A stretch of DNA of 64,000 nt, taken from positions 1 to 64,000 of the forward strand of contig NZ_BCXI01000009.1 of the NCBI RefSeq assembly GCF_001895025.1, in the 5' to 3' direction. The notes below the pieces were generated by a model. It was not told where the DNA came from and searched no databases. It worked only from the letters and a program-made list of their open reading frames with translations. The DNA comes from Rhodococcus zopfii NBRC 100606 = JCM 9919. Its GTDB lineage: Bacteria; Actinomycetota; Actinomycetes; Mycobacteriales; Mycobacteriaceae. Shown here one piece after another: positions 51,869 to 60,493 of this stretch. How positions within the stretch are numbered: position 1 is the first letter of the stretch; each line of letters opens with the position of its first letter. The translations under genes were made by a program, and so were the position numbers.

Positions 51869-52825
51869 TCAGCGGCCCAGTCGCGCTCCCGCCGCGCGCA
51901 TCGCGTCGGCATCCGTAGCGACGATGACATCGGCGAACCGGTCGCGGTAGTCGCCGAGGTCGTCGCCTACCGAACCGACGACGGCGACCACCGGTACCGA
52001 ACCGGTCCGCGCGAGGATCGCGGAGACGATCTTTCCGGCGCGGCTCTGCCCGTCGAGGCGTCCTTCGCCGACGACGACAAGGTCGGCGGTCGCGAGATTC
52101 CGATCGAATTCGACTGCGTCGAGCACGAATTCGGCTCCGGAGCGTAGATCGGCGCAGTACCGGGCCCACATGCCGCCGGAGAAGCCGCCGGCTGCTCCGG
52201 TCCCGTCGACGCACCGCGGGTCGCGCGGCAGGGCCGTCGCGGCCGCGTCGAGCCGTTGTGTGAGCAGGTCCACCGTGGCGGGGTCGGCGCCCTTCTGCGG
52301 TCCGAACACCCGGGCCGCATCGACGTATCGGGTGGTGACGTCGGTCAGTACCGTGACCGACGCGCCGTGCAGGCCGCCGGCCGAATCGATCGCGGCGATG
52401 GCGCCGAGACCGCCGTCGGTGGTCGCCGAACCACCGGCCGCGACGACGATCCGGCGCGCGCCGCGCCGCGCCGCCTCTGCCATCACCAGGCCGGTGCCGT
52501 AGGTGTCGGCGGTCACCGGATCACGGAAGCCGTTGTGCGCGGTGGTTATTCCGCTTGCGGTGGCGAGTTCGACGACGGCGGTTCCGTCCGCGGCGAGACC
52601 GAATACTCCCGGGCACGGCATTCGCCATGGATTGACGGTCGCGACCTCGATGTGGTCGAGGCGCATCGGCCCGGTCAGCGCTTCGAGAGTGCCCTCGCCG
52701 CCGTCGGCGACGGGAAGCCTGATCGTCTCGTGCCCCGCGGATTCGGCGCCCGCCGCGACGGCGTCCGCGACCTCGGCGGCCCGGTAGGTGCCCTTGAAAC
52801 TGTCCGGGGCGATCAGGATTCGCAC
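51869..52825 (-). CDS. glxK: glycerate kinase
   Basis: A 318-residue type II glycerate kinase (GlxK/GarK family) that phosphorylates glycerate to 2-phosphoglycerate, joining glyoxylate or serine breakdown to glycolysis. Marks: N-terminal ILIAPDSFKGT, PVADGGEGT, VVELATASGI, VAAGGSATTDGGLGA, FGPQKGADP, and VVGEGRLDGQSRAGK near the C-terminus. GTG at 52825 lies 13 bases after the stop of the HMG-CoA-lyase-like gene, so the two form an operon. A shorter length than E. coli GlxK (381) is seen. Confidence 0.9.
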   Translation of the reverse strand: MRILIAPDSFKGTYRAAEVADAVAAGAESAGHETIRLPVADGGEGTLEALTGPMRLDHIEVATVNPWRMPCPGVFGLAADGTAVVELATASGITTAHNGFRDPVTADTYGTGLVMAEAARRGARRIVVAAGGSATTDGGLGAIAAIDSAGGLHGASVTVLTDVTTRYVDAARVFGPQKGADPATVDLLTQRLDAAATALPRDPRCVDGTGAAGGFSGGMWARYCADLRSGAEFVLDAVEFDRNLATADLVVVGEGRLDGQSRAGKIVSAILARTGSVPVVAVVGSVGDDLGDYRDRFADVIVATDADAMRAAGARLGR

Positions 52826-52838
52826 GTCGGTGATCCTG

Positions 52839-53777
52839 TCATGAGCGCAGCACCCATTCGAACGCTGCAGCTTCCGAACGCGCGCCCTGCGTGGCGCGGG
52901 CCCGGTTCGGCTCGTCCAGTTCGGCCGCGAGATCCTCGCCGAGCCGGACCAGATCGGCAAACACCTCCGGCGACAGCCACTGCGGGCGGGTCGCGAACAG
53001 CAGGTCCTCGGTGGCGGTGTTGCCGCTCGCCCCTGGTGCGAAGGGGCAGCCGCCGAGCCCGGCGAGCGCCCCGTCGACGACGCTCGCGCCGGCCGACACC
53101 GCGGCGAGGCTGTTGGCGACGCCCAGCCCCCACGTGTCGTGGCCGTGGTAGACGATCCGGCGTCCGGGGGATTCGGCGCGTACACGCGAGACCAGTTCCG
53201 CGACCTGGCCGGGCACGGCCTGCCCGAGGGTGTCGGCGAGCACGATGTCGGCGGCACCGTCGGTGCGCGGATCGCACGCGATCTCCAGGACCCGGTCGGC
53301 ATCGACGGGGCCGTCGAACGGGCACGTGAACGACGTGGCCAGGCACAACTGGATGCTGCCGCCGGCGGCGTGGGCCAGGTCGACGGCGGCGGGCATCGCG
53401 GCGATGCTCGTCTCGGTGTCGCGGCCGATGTTCGCGTTGTTGTGGGCGTCGGACACCGAGAAGCAGTACTGGAAGTGTCGTGCGCCGGCCGCGATCGCCT
53501 TCTCCACGTGCCGGGGCGTGGCGACCCACACCCAGCAGCGGTCGAGTTCCTCCTCGGTGAGCGCCGCGATCAGTTCGAGACTGTTGGCCATCGGCGGGAC
53601 CAGGTCCGGGCGGGCGAGCGATCCGATCTCGAGTTCGGGGACGCCCGCATCCAGCAGGGACCGGACGAGACGCACCTTGCGTTCGGTGGGCAGGAGTTTG
53701 CCGGTCAGTTGCAGTCCGTCACGCAGCGTCACATCCCGCAGCGTCACGTCCCGCAGTCGCACGTCCCCGAAGTTCAC
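52839..53777 (-). CDS. HMG-CoA lyase-like (HMGL) family protein
   Basis: A 312-residue TIM-barrel lyase. LRDGLQL near the N-terminus holds the catalytic Arg-Asp, YHGHDTWGLG the metal-binding His pair, and GGCPFAPGASGNTATEDL the HMG-CoA lyase signature with its Cys. It probably cleaves a 3-hydroxyacyl-CoA such as HMG-CoA (leucine breakdown), though related lyases use other substrates. The first 20 residues contain three 5-residue repeats (DVRLR, DVTLR, DVTLR) from a 15-bp triplication, lengthening the lead-in to the active-site strand. ATG at 53777. Confidence 0.85.
   Translation of the reverse strand: MNFGDVRLRDVTLRDVTLRDGLQLTGKLLPTERKVRLVRSLLDAGVPELEIGSLARPDLVPPMANSLELIAALTEEELDRCWVWVATPRHVEKAIAAGARHFQYCFSVSDAHNNANIGRDTETSIAAMPAAVDLAHAAGGSIQLCLATSFTCPFDGPVDADRVLEIACDPRTDGAADIVLADTLGQAVPGQVAELVSRVRAESPGRRIVYHGHDTWGLGVANSLAAVSAGASVVDGALAGLGGCPFAPGASGNTATEDLLFATRPQWLSPEVFADLVRLGEDLAAELDEPNRARATQGARSEAAAFEWVLRS
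53722..53766 (-). repeat. 15-bp triplication at the start of the HMGL gene
   Basis: Three in-frame 15-bp units (53722-53736, 53737-53751, 53752-53766) encoding DVTLR, DVTLR and DVRLR. The first two differ at one base. Confidence 0.9.
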
Positions 53778-53953
53778 GCCTTACCTCCGCCTCGTCGTCT
53801 CGTGCCTGAACCCCGAGCCTACGGACCGGAGCGGCAGGCGGGGAGCTGCCGGAGGACGGATTTCCGGACACGCCGGACCGGATGTCGCGGCGGTTGTGAC
53901 AGGTGACACTATCGTGATTTGTCGGATTGGGGCCTTGCGGAAGGTGCGTGGTC

Positions 53954-54151
53954 ATGGGTGCGGTCATCGCGAAGGCGTTGCTGTGGTGTGCCCTGCTTGC
54001 AGGTGTCGTCGGGGCCGCGGTCGCGGTCAACGCCCTGCACGTCAACGGTGCGGTCGCGTCGTTGATCGTGGCGTTCGTGGCGGGTCTGGTGCTGTTGCGG
54101 CTCAGGCCCGCCGCACAGGATGCCCAGGATTCGGACCCCGCCACGTCCTGA
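53954..54151 (+). CDS. small membrane protein
   Basis: A 65-residue protein with two hydrophobic segments (AKALLWCALLAGVVGAAVAVNAL and GAVASLIVAFVAGLVLLRL) and a short polar tail. No family recognised. ATG at 53954 is preceded by GCGGAAGG about 9 nt upstream. It is divergent from the HMGL gene across 176 bases in which I see no other gene, and convergent with the lipase gene, 12 bases away. Confidence 0.6.
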   Translation: MGAVIAKALLWCALLAGVVGAAVAVNALHVNGAVASLIVAFVAGLVLLRLRPAAQDAQDSDPATS

Positions 54152-54163
54152 ACGTTCGCGCGG

Positions 54164-55456
54164 TCACGGGCAGCCCTGCGATGCCGGCACGCCGGCGAGT
54201 CGATCGGCGATCCAGTCCAGCATCCCGGGTGCGCCCGCAACCGCGGCCGTCAGGTGCTCGCCCCACACCGGCACATAGGTCACGTTCGCCCCGCCGGCAC
54301 ACCATTGCTGTTGCAGGGCAAGAACTCCCGATTCCGGGATGAACTCGTCGCCGAGGAAGACCTGTGACGACCCGTGGTACAGGTACATCGGTGTCTGCGG
54401 TGTCTGCCCGCCGAGCCGGTTGTCGTCGAGCACCTGCCGGACGCCCGGATCCTCGAACGGATCGGGCACGGTGGTGAACGCCTCGACGGGAACCATGGCG
54501 ATGCCCGTGGCGGCCAGCGCGATCGTGCACTGATCCTTCAGCGGTGTTGCGGCGAGCACCGCGGCCAGCGGGTTGGCCAGGACCAGCAGCTGCGGATATT
54601 CGCGGGCCAGACCCACCGTCGCGGCAAGGAACAGCCCCGATCCGAGCTGCCCGTTCATCGTGGTCCGCAGCAGCGCCAGGTCGGCGGGCAACCCGCCGGC
54701 CGCGGCACCGGTGAACCGCACATCGGGCGCGTACGTCGGTTGCAGTTGGGCAGCCCAGCCCGTCGCGATGGCACCGCCGCTGTAACCGGTCATCGCGAGC
54801 GGGGCGTCCGCGAGTTCGGGTGCGATGGCGCGCAACCCCCGCACCGAGTCCAGTACGGCGTGCCCGGCGAGCCGGCCGGCGGCATACGCCATGTGCGGCC
54901 CCTGATGATCCGGGACCAGCACCGCCCAGCCACGCGCGAGCAGGACCGGCAGCATCGGCGGAACGTCGATGTCGACGGCGTCGTGCACGACGCGATACGA
55001 CGGGGTGCAGCGGCTGCCGAGCGAATCGATCGCCATGCTGTAGACGACGACCGGCCGCGGACCACCCGGCCACGGGCTGTCGGGCAGCACGAGCGTCGCC
55101 GTGACCGGGATCGGCCGCCCGGCCGAGTCGGTCGAGCGCACCACGAACTGTCGTGCGGTGTGCGGGACGACCGCCGCCGGCAGCGCCCGCATCCGGACCG
55201 GACGTTCACGCAGCACCGTGCCCGGCGGATAGGTGTCGAGACCCTCGGGCCGATCGAAGAACGGGTCGTCGAGGATCGGTGTCGGCAGCACGTCGTCGAG
55301 CGTCACCTGCGGCGGCGCCGGAAGCGGGAGGGGGAATCCGGACACCGGAGACGCGGACACCGGTCCGGCTCCCAGCAGGACCCACGCTGCGACGAGAATG
55401 ATTGTCGACAGCGATCCGGTCGACAGCGTCGAGGTCGCTCGAGGTGGACGTCGCAT
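54164..55456 (-). CDS. secreted lipase (LIP family)
   Basis: A 430-residue exported alpha/beta hydrolase: signal sequence over the first ~36 residues (hydrophobic STIILVAAWVLLGAGPVSA), a Pro-rich linker, then the LIP secretory-lipase domain. Nucleophile Ser226 is in GYSGG; DHQGPHMAYAAGRLAGHAVLDSVRG precedes it; the acid and His lie in the C-terminal part (GDEFIPESG; WGEHLTA). It probably hydrolyses triacylglycerols or other esters outside the cell. ATG at 55456 with GAGGAG upstream; a 66-bp in-frame extension lacks a signal-like start. Confidence 0.88.
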   Translation of the reverse strand: MRRPPRATSTLSTGSLSTIILVAAWVLLGAGPVSASPVSGFPLPLPAPPQVTLDDVLPTPILDDPFFDRPEGLDTYPPGTVLRERPVRMRALPAAVVPHTARQFVVRSTDSAGRPIPVTATLVLPDSPWPGGPRPVVVYSMAIDSLGSRCTPSYRVVHDAVDIDVPPMLPVLLARGWAVLVPDHQGPHMAYAAGRLAGHAVLDSVRGLRAIAPELADAPLAMTGYSGGAIATGWAAQLQPTYAPDVRFTGAAAGGLPADLALLRTTMNGQLGSGLFLAATVGLAREYPQLLVLANPLAAVLAATPLKDQCTIALAATGIAMVPVEAFTTVPDPFEDPGVRQVLDDNRLGGQTPQTPMYLYHGSSQVFLGDEFIPESGVLALQQQWCAGGANVTYVPVWGEHLTAAVAGAPGMLDWIADRLAGVPASQGCP

Positions 55457-55701
55457 TCGGAACTCCTCGCTGGAGGTGAACCTCGGTGGGATGCCCGCCG
55501 ACCTCGTCAACGGTACCGCCACGCGGCGCCGGGTCCGGGCAAATCGTCGGTGCGGGCCCGCGCTTTCCGGTACCGGTCGCGAAGCCTGCCCCGGCGGGCA
55601 CCGGTAGAGTCGTTCGGGCGGTGTCCCGCGCGGGCGACCGTGGCGGTGGGGGGTCCGTGGTTTGTGGCATCCCGCCGAACGTCGAAGAGGAGCACCCGGT
55701 C

Positions 55702-57819
55702 GTGTCGCTGTGGTCCATAGCGTTGTCCGACAACGAACTCGGTGAGCGCCGCTGGCTCGAGCTGATGCCGTGGCTCGAGCGGTACGGTTCCGGGCGCGCT
55801 ACGGCCCTGTCCGCACTCGCTCCGGGCGACCACTGGTGGGAGAACCAGTCGCCGGCCGAGACGGCCGCCTCGGCCGATGTTCCTGCGATCTGCGCGGCGC
55901 TGGCCCACATCTACGTGACCGACCATCCCGAAACGCCGCTCGCCCACGGGCTCGCCGCCCGCATCGACGTGCCGGTCACCGGGCTGGATCTCGGCACCGC
56001 CGCGGCCACGGTCGTCGGCCGCCTGCCGGGGGTCGCGACCACGGCCGCGCTGTTCGAGCGCTCCCCGTCCGAGCTGTTCGCGGTGCGCGGCGCCGACCCC
56101 GACACCGTGCACGAAATCGTGTGCGCGGCGCTGGTCGTCGCGATCCTGCGCGATCCGGGCGTGCTGCGCGCATCCCCCGGTGCGCAGGCCGGACCGGAGG
56201 TGCCCGCACTCGATCTGCTCCTCGCCGACCTCGCGGAGCTGGCCCGATGGCGGGTGCTGCGTGGCCACGGCGACCGTCCGTTGCTGCGCGTCGAGCTCGA
56301 GGACGGCGCCCCCGAGGAGATCCAGGAGGTGGCCGCGCGCATCACCGCCCTCACCGCGCGGGACCTGCCGCTGCCCGACCCGGACGATCCGATCACCGAA
56401 CTCGGCGACTACGTGGCCACCCTGCCCGCACCCGATCGGGAGAACCTGCGGCAGCGGGTCCTCGGCGAGGTCGCCGTGGACCCGTCCGCCCCGTCGACAT
56501 TCCCGTTCGGCACGGCGGTCGGGGACCTGCTCGCCGCGCTGCGCGTGCACGTGCGTCCCGTCGCCTCGTTCGACCGGATCGAGGCGATGTATCCGGACCT
56601 GTCCCGCCCGGTACCGGGTCTCGACGTTCCGCTCCGTCAGGTGCTGAACCGTCTCGACGACCGCTTCGATGTGTCAGGCGGTTGGGTCGCGGTGCCGAAC
56701 CTGGCCGAGGCGGAGAGACAGACGCGCGCCTTGCTCGCCGAGCTCGAATCCGAGAACGGGGTCGTCGAGCCCGCCGCGGTTACGGCCCTGTGGAATCTGC
56801 CCGCCGGTGAACTCACCGCGTGGCTGCGGCACTGCGGACTGCCGGTGTTCGACGGGCGGGTCCTCACTCGCCAGGACAGCCTGGCCGACCGCGCGGCGCA
56901 GGTGCTCGAGATCCTGGGCGACCCGATGCCCGCCGCCGCCCTCGTCACCCGCATGGACACCACCCACGACACCGCGACCATCATCGACGAGATCGCGGAG
57001 GACGAGCGGTTCGCCGTCACCGCATCGGGAATGTGGTCCCTGGTCCAGTGGGAGACCGACGTTCCGGGGGCTGTCCGGGCTCGCATCGCCCGGATCGTCG
57101 ACGCCGCCGGCGGGGCCGCCGTCGACGCCCCCGGCGGGGCCGCCGTCGACGCCACCGCACTCGCCGGAGCGCTGGCCGCGCGGTTCCAGATCTCCGAGGC
57201 CGCGGCCCGGATCTTCGCGGACAGCGGCGACTTCGAGATCGTCGGCGGCCGCGTCCGGCGGCGGATGCGCACTCACATCCAGATGCGATCGCCGCGCCGC
57301 ACACGCCGGCTCTACCTGCTCGGCGGCGTCGCCCGGCTGCGTGTCACGGCCACCCGCGACCACCTGCGCGGCGCCGACTTCCCGGTACCGTCCGCCGTCG
57401 CGGGGATCGTCGGATGCCCGCCCGGCGGGGAAGTGGTGCTCGGTTCCCGTCTGGGAACGCAGGTGATTCGGTGGTCCGGTGCGACCCCGCAGCTCGGCAC
57501 GGTGCGCCGATTCCTCGAGGACCTCGGGGTCGACGAGGACAACGAGGTGTTCCTCGAGTTCCATCCCGACGGGCATTTCGATGTCGTGCCGCTGCGCACG
57601 GTCGCCGAGAATGCCGAGCCGCTGCGCAAGGCGCTGGCTCTGGTCGGGCATTCGGCACCGGAGATCGTGCCCGAGGAGGGCACGGCGGAGGCGCTCGCCG
57701 CCGCGATCGGGCTCGACGACGAGACCCGTCCGCGTCGGGTCCTGAGCGCGTACCGGGCCCGACGCGAGATCGACATCGTGGCGTTGCTCGAGGACGCGTG
57801 GGTGCGCGTCCCGAACTGA
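55702..57819 (+). CDS. large protein of unknown function with HhH-like and winged-helix-like segments
   Basis: A 705-residue protein, no signal or membrane segment. Around residues 95-150 TVVGRLPGVATTAALFERSPSELFAVRGADPDTVHEIVCAAL resembles the helix-hairpin-helix of the RNA polymerase alpha C-terminal domain. LVTRMDTTHDTATIIDEIAEDERFAVTASGMWSLVQWE looks like a HARE-HTH/delta-type winged helix, preceded by a similar but looser unit. The C-terminal ~180 residues (LYLLGGVARLRVTATRDHLRG ... FLEFHPDGHFDVVPL) are beta-rich. A DNA- or RNA-polymerase-binding role is an inference. A 24-bp duplication interrupts it at 57106-57153. GTG start with AGGAG about 11 nt upstream. Confidence 0.65.
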   Translation: MSLWSIALSDNELGERRWLELMPWLERYGSGRATALSALAPGDHWWENQSPAETAASADVPAICAALAHIYVTDHPETPLAHGLAARIDVPVTGLDLGTAAATVVGRLPGVATTAALFERSPSELFAVRGADPDTVHEIVCAALVVAILRDPGVLRASPGAQAGPEVPALDLLLADLAELARWRVLRGHGDRPLLRVELEDGAPEEIQEVAARITALTARDLPLPDPDDPITELGDYVATLPAPDRENLRQRVLGEVAVDPSAPSTFPFGTAVGDLLAALRVHVRPVASFDRIEAMYPDLSRPVPGLDVPLRQVLNRLDDRFDVSGGWVAVPNLAEAERQTRALLAELESENGVVEPAAVTALWNLPAGELTAWLRHCGLPVFDGRVLTRQDSLADRAAQVLEILGDPMPAAALVTRMDTTHDTATIIDEIAEDERFAVTASGMWSLVQWETDVPGAVRARIARIVDAAGGAAVDAPGGAAVDATALAGALAARFQISEAAARIFADSGDFEIVGGRVRRRMRTHIQMRSPRRTRRLYLLGGVARLRVTATRDHLRGADFPVPSAVAGIVGCPPGGEVVLGSRLGTQVIRWSGATPQLGTVRRFLEDLGVDEDNEVFLEFHPDGHFDVVPLRTVAENAEPLRKALALVGHSAPEIVPEEGTAEALAAAIGLDDETRPRRVLSAYRARREIDIVALLEDAWVRVPN
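57106..57153 (+). repeat. 24-bp tandem duplication in the 705-aa protein gene
   Basis: Two 24-bp units (57106-57129, 57130-57153) differing at one base, encoding AGGAAVDA and PGGAAVDA in a linker between predicted domains. Confidence 0.93.
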
Positions 57820-57882
57820 CGGGATCGGGTGGCGCGTGCGAGTGCCGGGTAGCGCGTGCGCCCGGAAACCGGACGTAGCACC

Positions 57883-58887
57883 ATGGACACCATGACCGAC
57901 GAACCGAACCCCGACATCCCCGCCGGCGAACCGGTCGACGCGGTGGTCCGCGCGCTGCGCGCTGCCGTCTCGTCGGTGGAGGCCGCGGTGGCCCGGATGT
58001 CGTCCGGGGCGGTCGGTACCGGTTCGAATCCCGCCGGTTCGAGCGCTGTCGAGCAGGTCCTCGAACTCGCCGATGCCCCCGGCCTCGGCGATGTCGTCGC
58101 CCACCACAATGCGCTGACCCGCGCCGTCGCGATCGTCGACCAGGCCGGTGCGCTGCCGACGCGGGAATGGGAAGCCATCGCCGATCTCGGTGCGCCGCTC
58201 GCCACGGCCGTGACCCGATTGCGCAACCGCGCGTCGGTGGTTCTCGACTCCGCCGACGCTGCCGAACCCGGCGCCCTCGACCCCGAGCAGCGGCTCGGTG
58301 AGACCCTGCAACTGCTCGTCCTCGTCGAGGACTCGCTGTACCTGTGGCACCGTCTGCGCCTCGACAACCTGCGTACCGACGATCCCGGCGCGCTGCCCGG
58401 GGCGATCGCCGAGGCCCGCGGACTGCTTGCCGAGCACTTCGGTCACGACGGCGAGTTGCTGCGACGCGCCCGCCGCGCGCTGGCGCGGTCCGCCGAAGGC
58501 ACTGCCTTCGAACTCGTGCGGCGGTTGTCGTCGACACGCACCGTGAAGGGAATGCTCGAGCTGCGTCAGGACCTCGACGACTTCCGTGGGGCGTGCCGGG
58601 CCGATGCCGCCGGGTGGCTCGACGACGAGGATCCCGGGATCGCCGAGGCACTCGACGAGATTTCCAGTCCCGTTCGCATCGTCGGTGGTGCGCTCGGCGT
58701 GGCGATCGGTGGCAGCGCCAAGGCGTTCGGTGACCGGGCCGCCGGCGTCGGTGCTTCCGGTGTCGAGCGGATCGGCCGCGGCATCGCCAAGGTCGGCGAG
58801 GCCCGGCATCGTCACGACGCCGACGCCGACGCCGACGTCCCCTCCGCCGACATCCCGGGTGCCGCCGCACCGAACGAGACCACTTGA
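57883..58887 (+). CDS. hypothetical helical protein
   Basis: A 334-residue, mostly helical protein without signal sequence. A Gly/Ala-rich stretch near residue 265 (VRIVGGALGVAIGGSAKAFGDRAAG) could be amphipathic or membrane-associated, and the tail is acidic with alternating Asp/Ala (DADADADVPSAD). No family recognised. It starts 63 bases after the 705-aa protein gene in the same orientation, so the two may be co-transcribed. ATG 57883 or 57892. Its stop overlaps the -35 of the MerR promoter. Confidence 0.65.
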   Translation: MDTMTDEPNPDIPAGEPVDAVVRALRAAVSSVEAAVARMSSGAVGTGSNPAGSSAVEQVLELADAPGLGDVVAHHNALTRAVAIVDQAGALPTREWEAIADLGAPLATAVTRLRNRASVVLDSADAAEPGALDPEQRLGETLQLLVLVEDSLYLWHRLRLDNLRTDDPGALPGAIAEARGLLAEHFGHDGELLRRARRALARSAEGTAFELVRRLSSTRTVKGMLELRQDLDDFRGACRADAAGWLDDEDPGIAEALDEISSPVRIVGGALGVAIGGSAKAFGDRAAGVGASGVERIGRGIAKVGEARHRHDADADADVPSADIPGAAAPNETT

Positions 58888-58914
58888 CCCGGAGTGCACT
58901 CCAGGAGTGACACT
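58884..58914 (+). promoter_or_regulatory. MerR-type promoter of the merR gene, predicted leaderless
   Basis: TTGACC (58884-58889), a 19-bp spacer containing GGAGTGCACTCC (58891-58902), then GACACT (58909-58914). The expected start lies about 7 bases on, at the ATG (58921), so the mRNA would have no leader. The same dyad recurs at 59317-59334. Confidence 0.7.
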
Positions 58915-58920
58915 CGGGAT

Positions 58921-59316
58921 ATGCCTGCCATCGGGATTCCCATTGCCGCCGCCGCGGACCGGCTCGGACTGTCCATCGAGACGTTGCGGTACTACGAGCG
59001 GGACGGCCTGCTGCTACGGCCGGTGCCGCGTTCGGGCAGCGGCCATCGCCGCTACCAGGACCACGATCTGAGCTGGATCGAGCTGGTGACTCGGTTGCGC
59101 GCCACCGGTATGCCGATCCGCGACGTCCGGAGGTACGCCGATCTCGTGCGTGCCGGGGACGGCAACGAGACCGAGCGGGTCGCGCTGCTGCAGGCCCACC
59201 GGCTCGAGGTGTTGCGTCAGCTCGCCGAGGTCACCGCCCATCTGGGCGCGATCGACCACAAGCTCGCCATCTACACCGACCGGCTCGAACGGGCGGCCCG
59301 CGCAGCCGGGGCTTGA
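58921..59316 (+). CDS. MerR-family transcriptional regulator
   Basis: A 131-residue MerR regulator: winged helix-turn-helix with [45 protein letters not shown] (about residues 5-50), then a coiled-coil dimer helix ([33 protein letters not shown]). No metal-binding Cys, so a redox or small-molecule sensor is more likely than a metal sensor. It is followed after 34 bases by the aldo/keto reductase, and identical GGAGTGCACTCC dyads lie before both genes, so it probably regulates itself and the reductase. An in-frame ATG at 58894 falls inside the promoter and is rejected. Confidence 0.9.
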   Translation: MPAIGIPIAAAADRLGLSIETLRYYERDGLLLRPVPRSGSGHRRYQDHDLSWIELVTRLRATGMPIRDVRRYADLVRAGDGNETERVALLQAHRLEVLRQLAEVTAHLGAIDHKLAIYTDRLERAARAAGA

Positions 59317-59343
59317 CCTGGAGTGCACTCCAGGCTGTTGGCT
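59313..59343 (+). promoter_or_regulatory. MerR-type promoter of the aldo/keto reductase gene, predicted leaderless
   Basis: TTGACC (59313-59318), 19-bp spacer, TTGGCT (59338-59343). The dyad CCTGGAGTGCACTCCAGG (59317-59334) is a perfect 18-bp palindrome. The predicted start is at or next to the ATG at 59351. Confidence 0.75.
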
Positions 59344-59350
59344 GGACGAC

Positions 59351-60343
<993 letters not shown>

Positions 60344-60362
60344 TGCACGGGTGAGCACACAA

Positions 60363-60375
60363 CACCCCTGGGGTG
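60363..60375. other. inverted repeat upstream of the NRPS gene
   Basis: CACCCC-T-GGGGTG, perfect 6-bp arms, 20 bases after the aldo/keto reductase stop in the 150-base gap before the NRPS. It could be a terminator stem or an operator. I see no iron box (IdeR-type) in the gap. Confidence 0.4.
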
Positions 60376-60493
60376 GGTTCATCGTGAGGCCCCGCCGCGG
60401 GACCGTGGAGTAGCCGGATCGGAACCGGCGAACCGAAGAATCCACCGTCCCGCCGCGGACCCGCGGCGCCGGCATTACAGGGGTTGTGAATCG

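Noticed and set aside
60344-60493. Possible iron box controlling the NRPS
   Set aside because: No TTAGGTTAGGCTAACCTAA-like sequence is present; only a G/C-rich dyad is seen, so siderophore function is not supported from this region.
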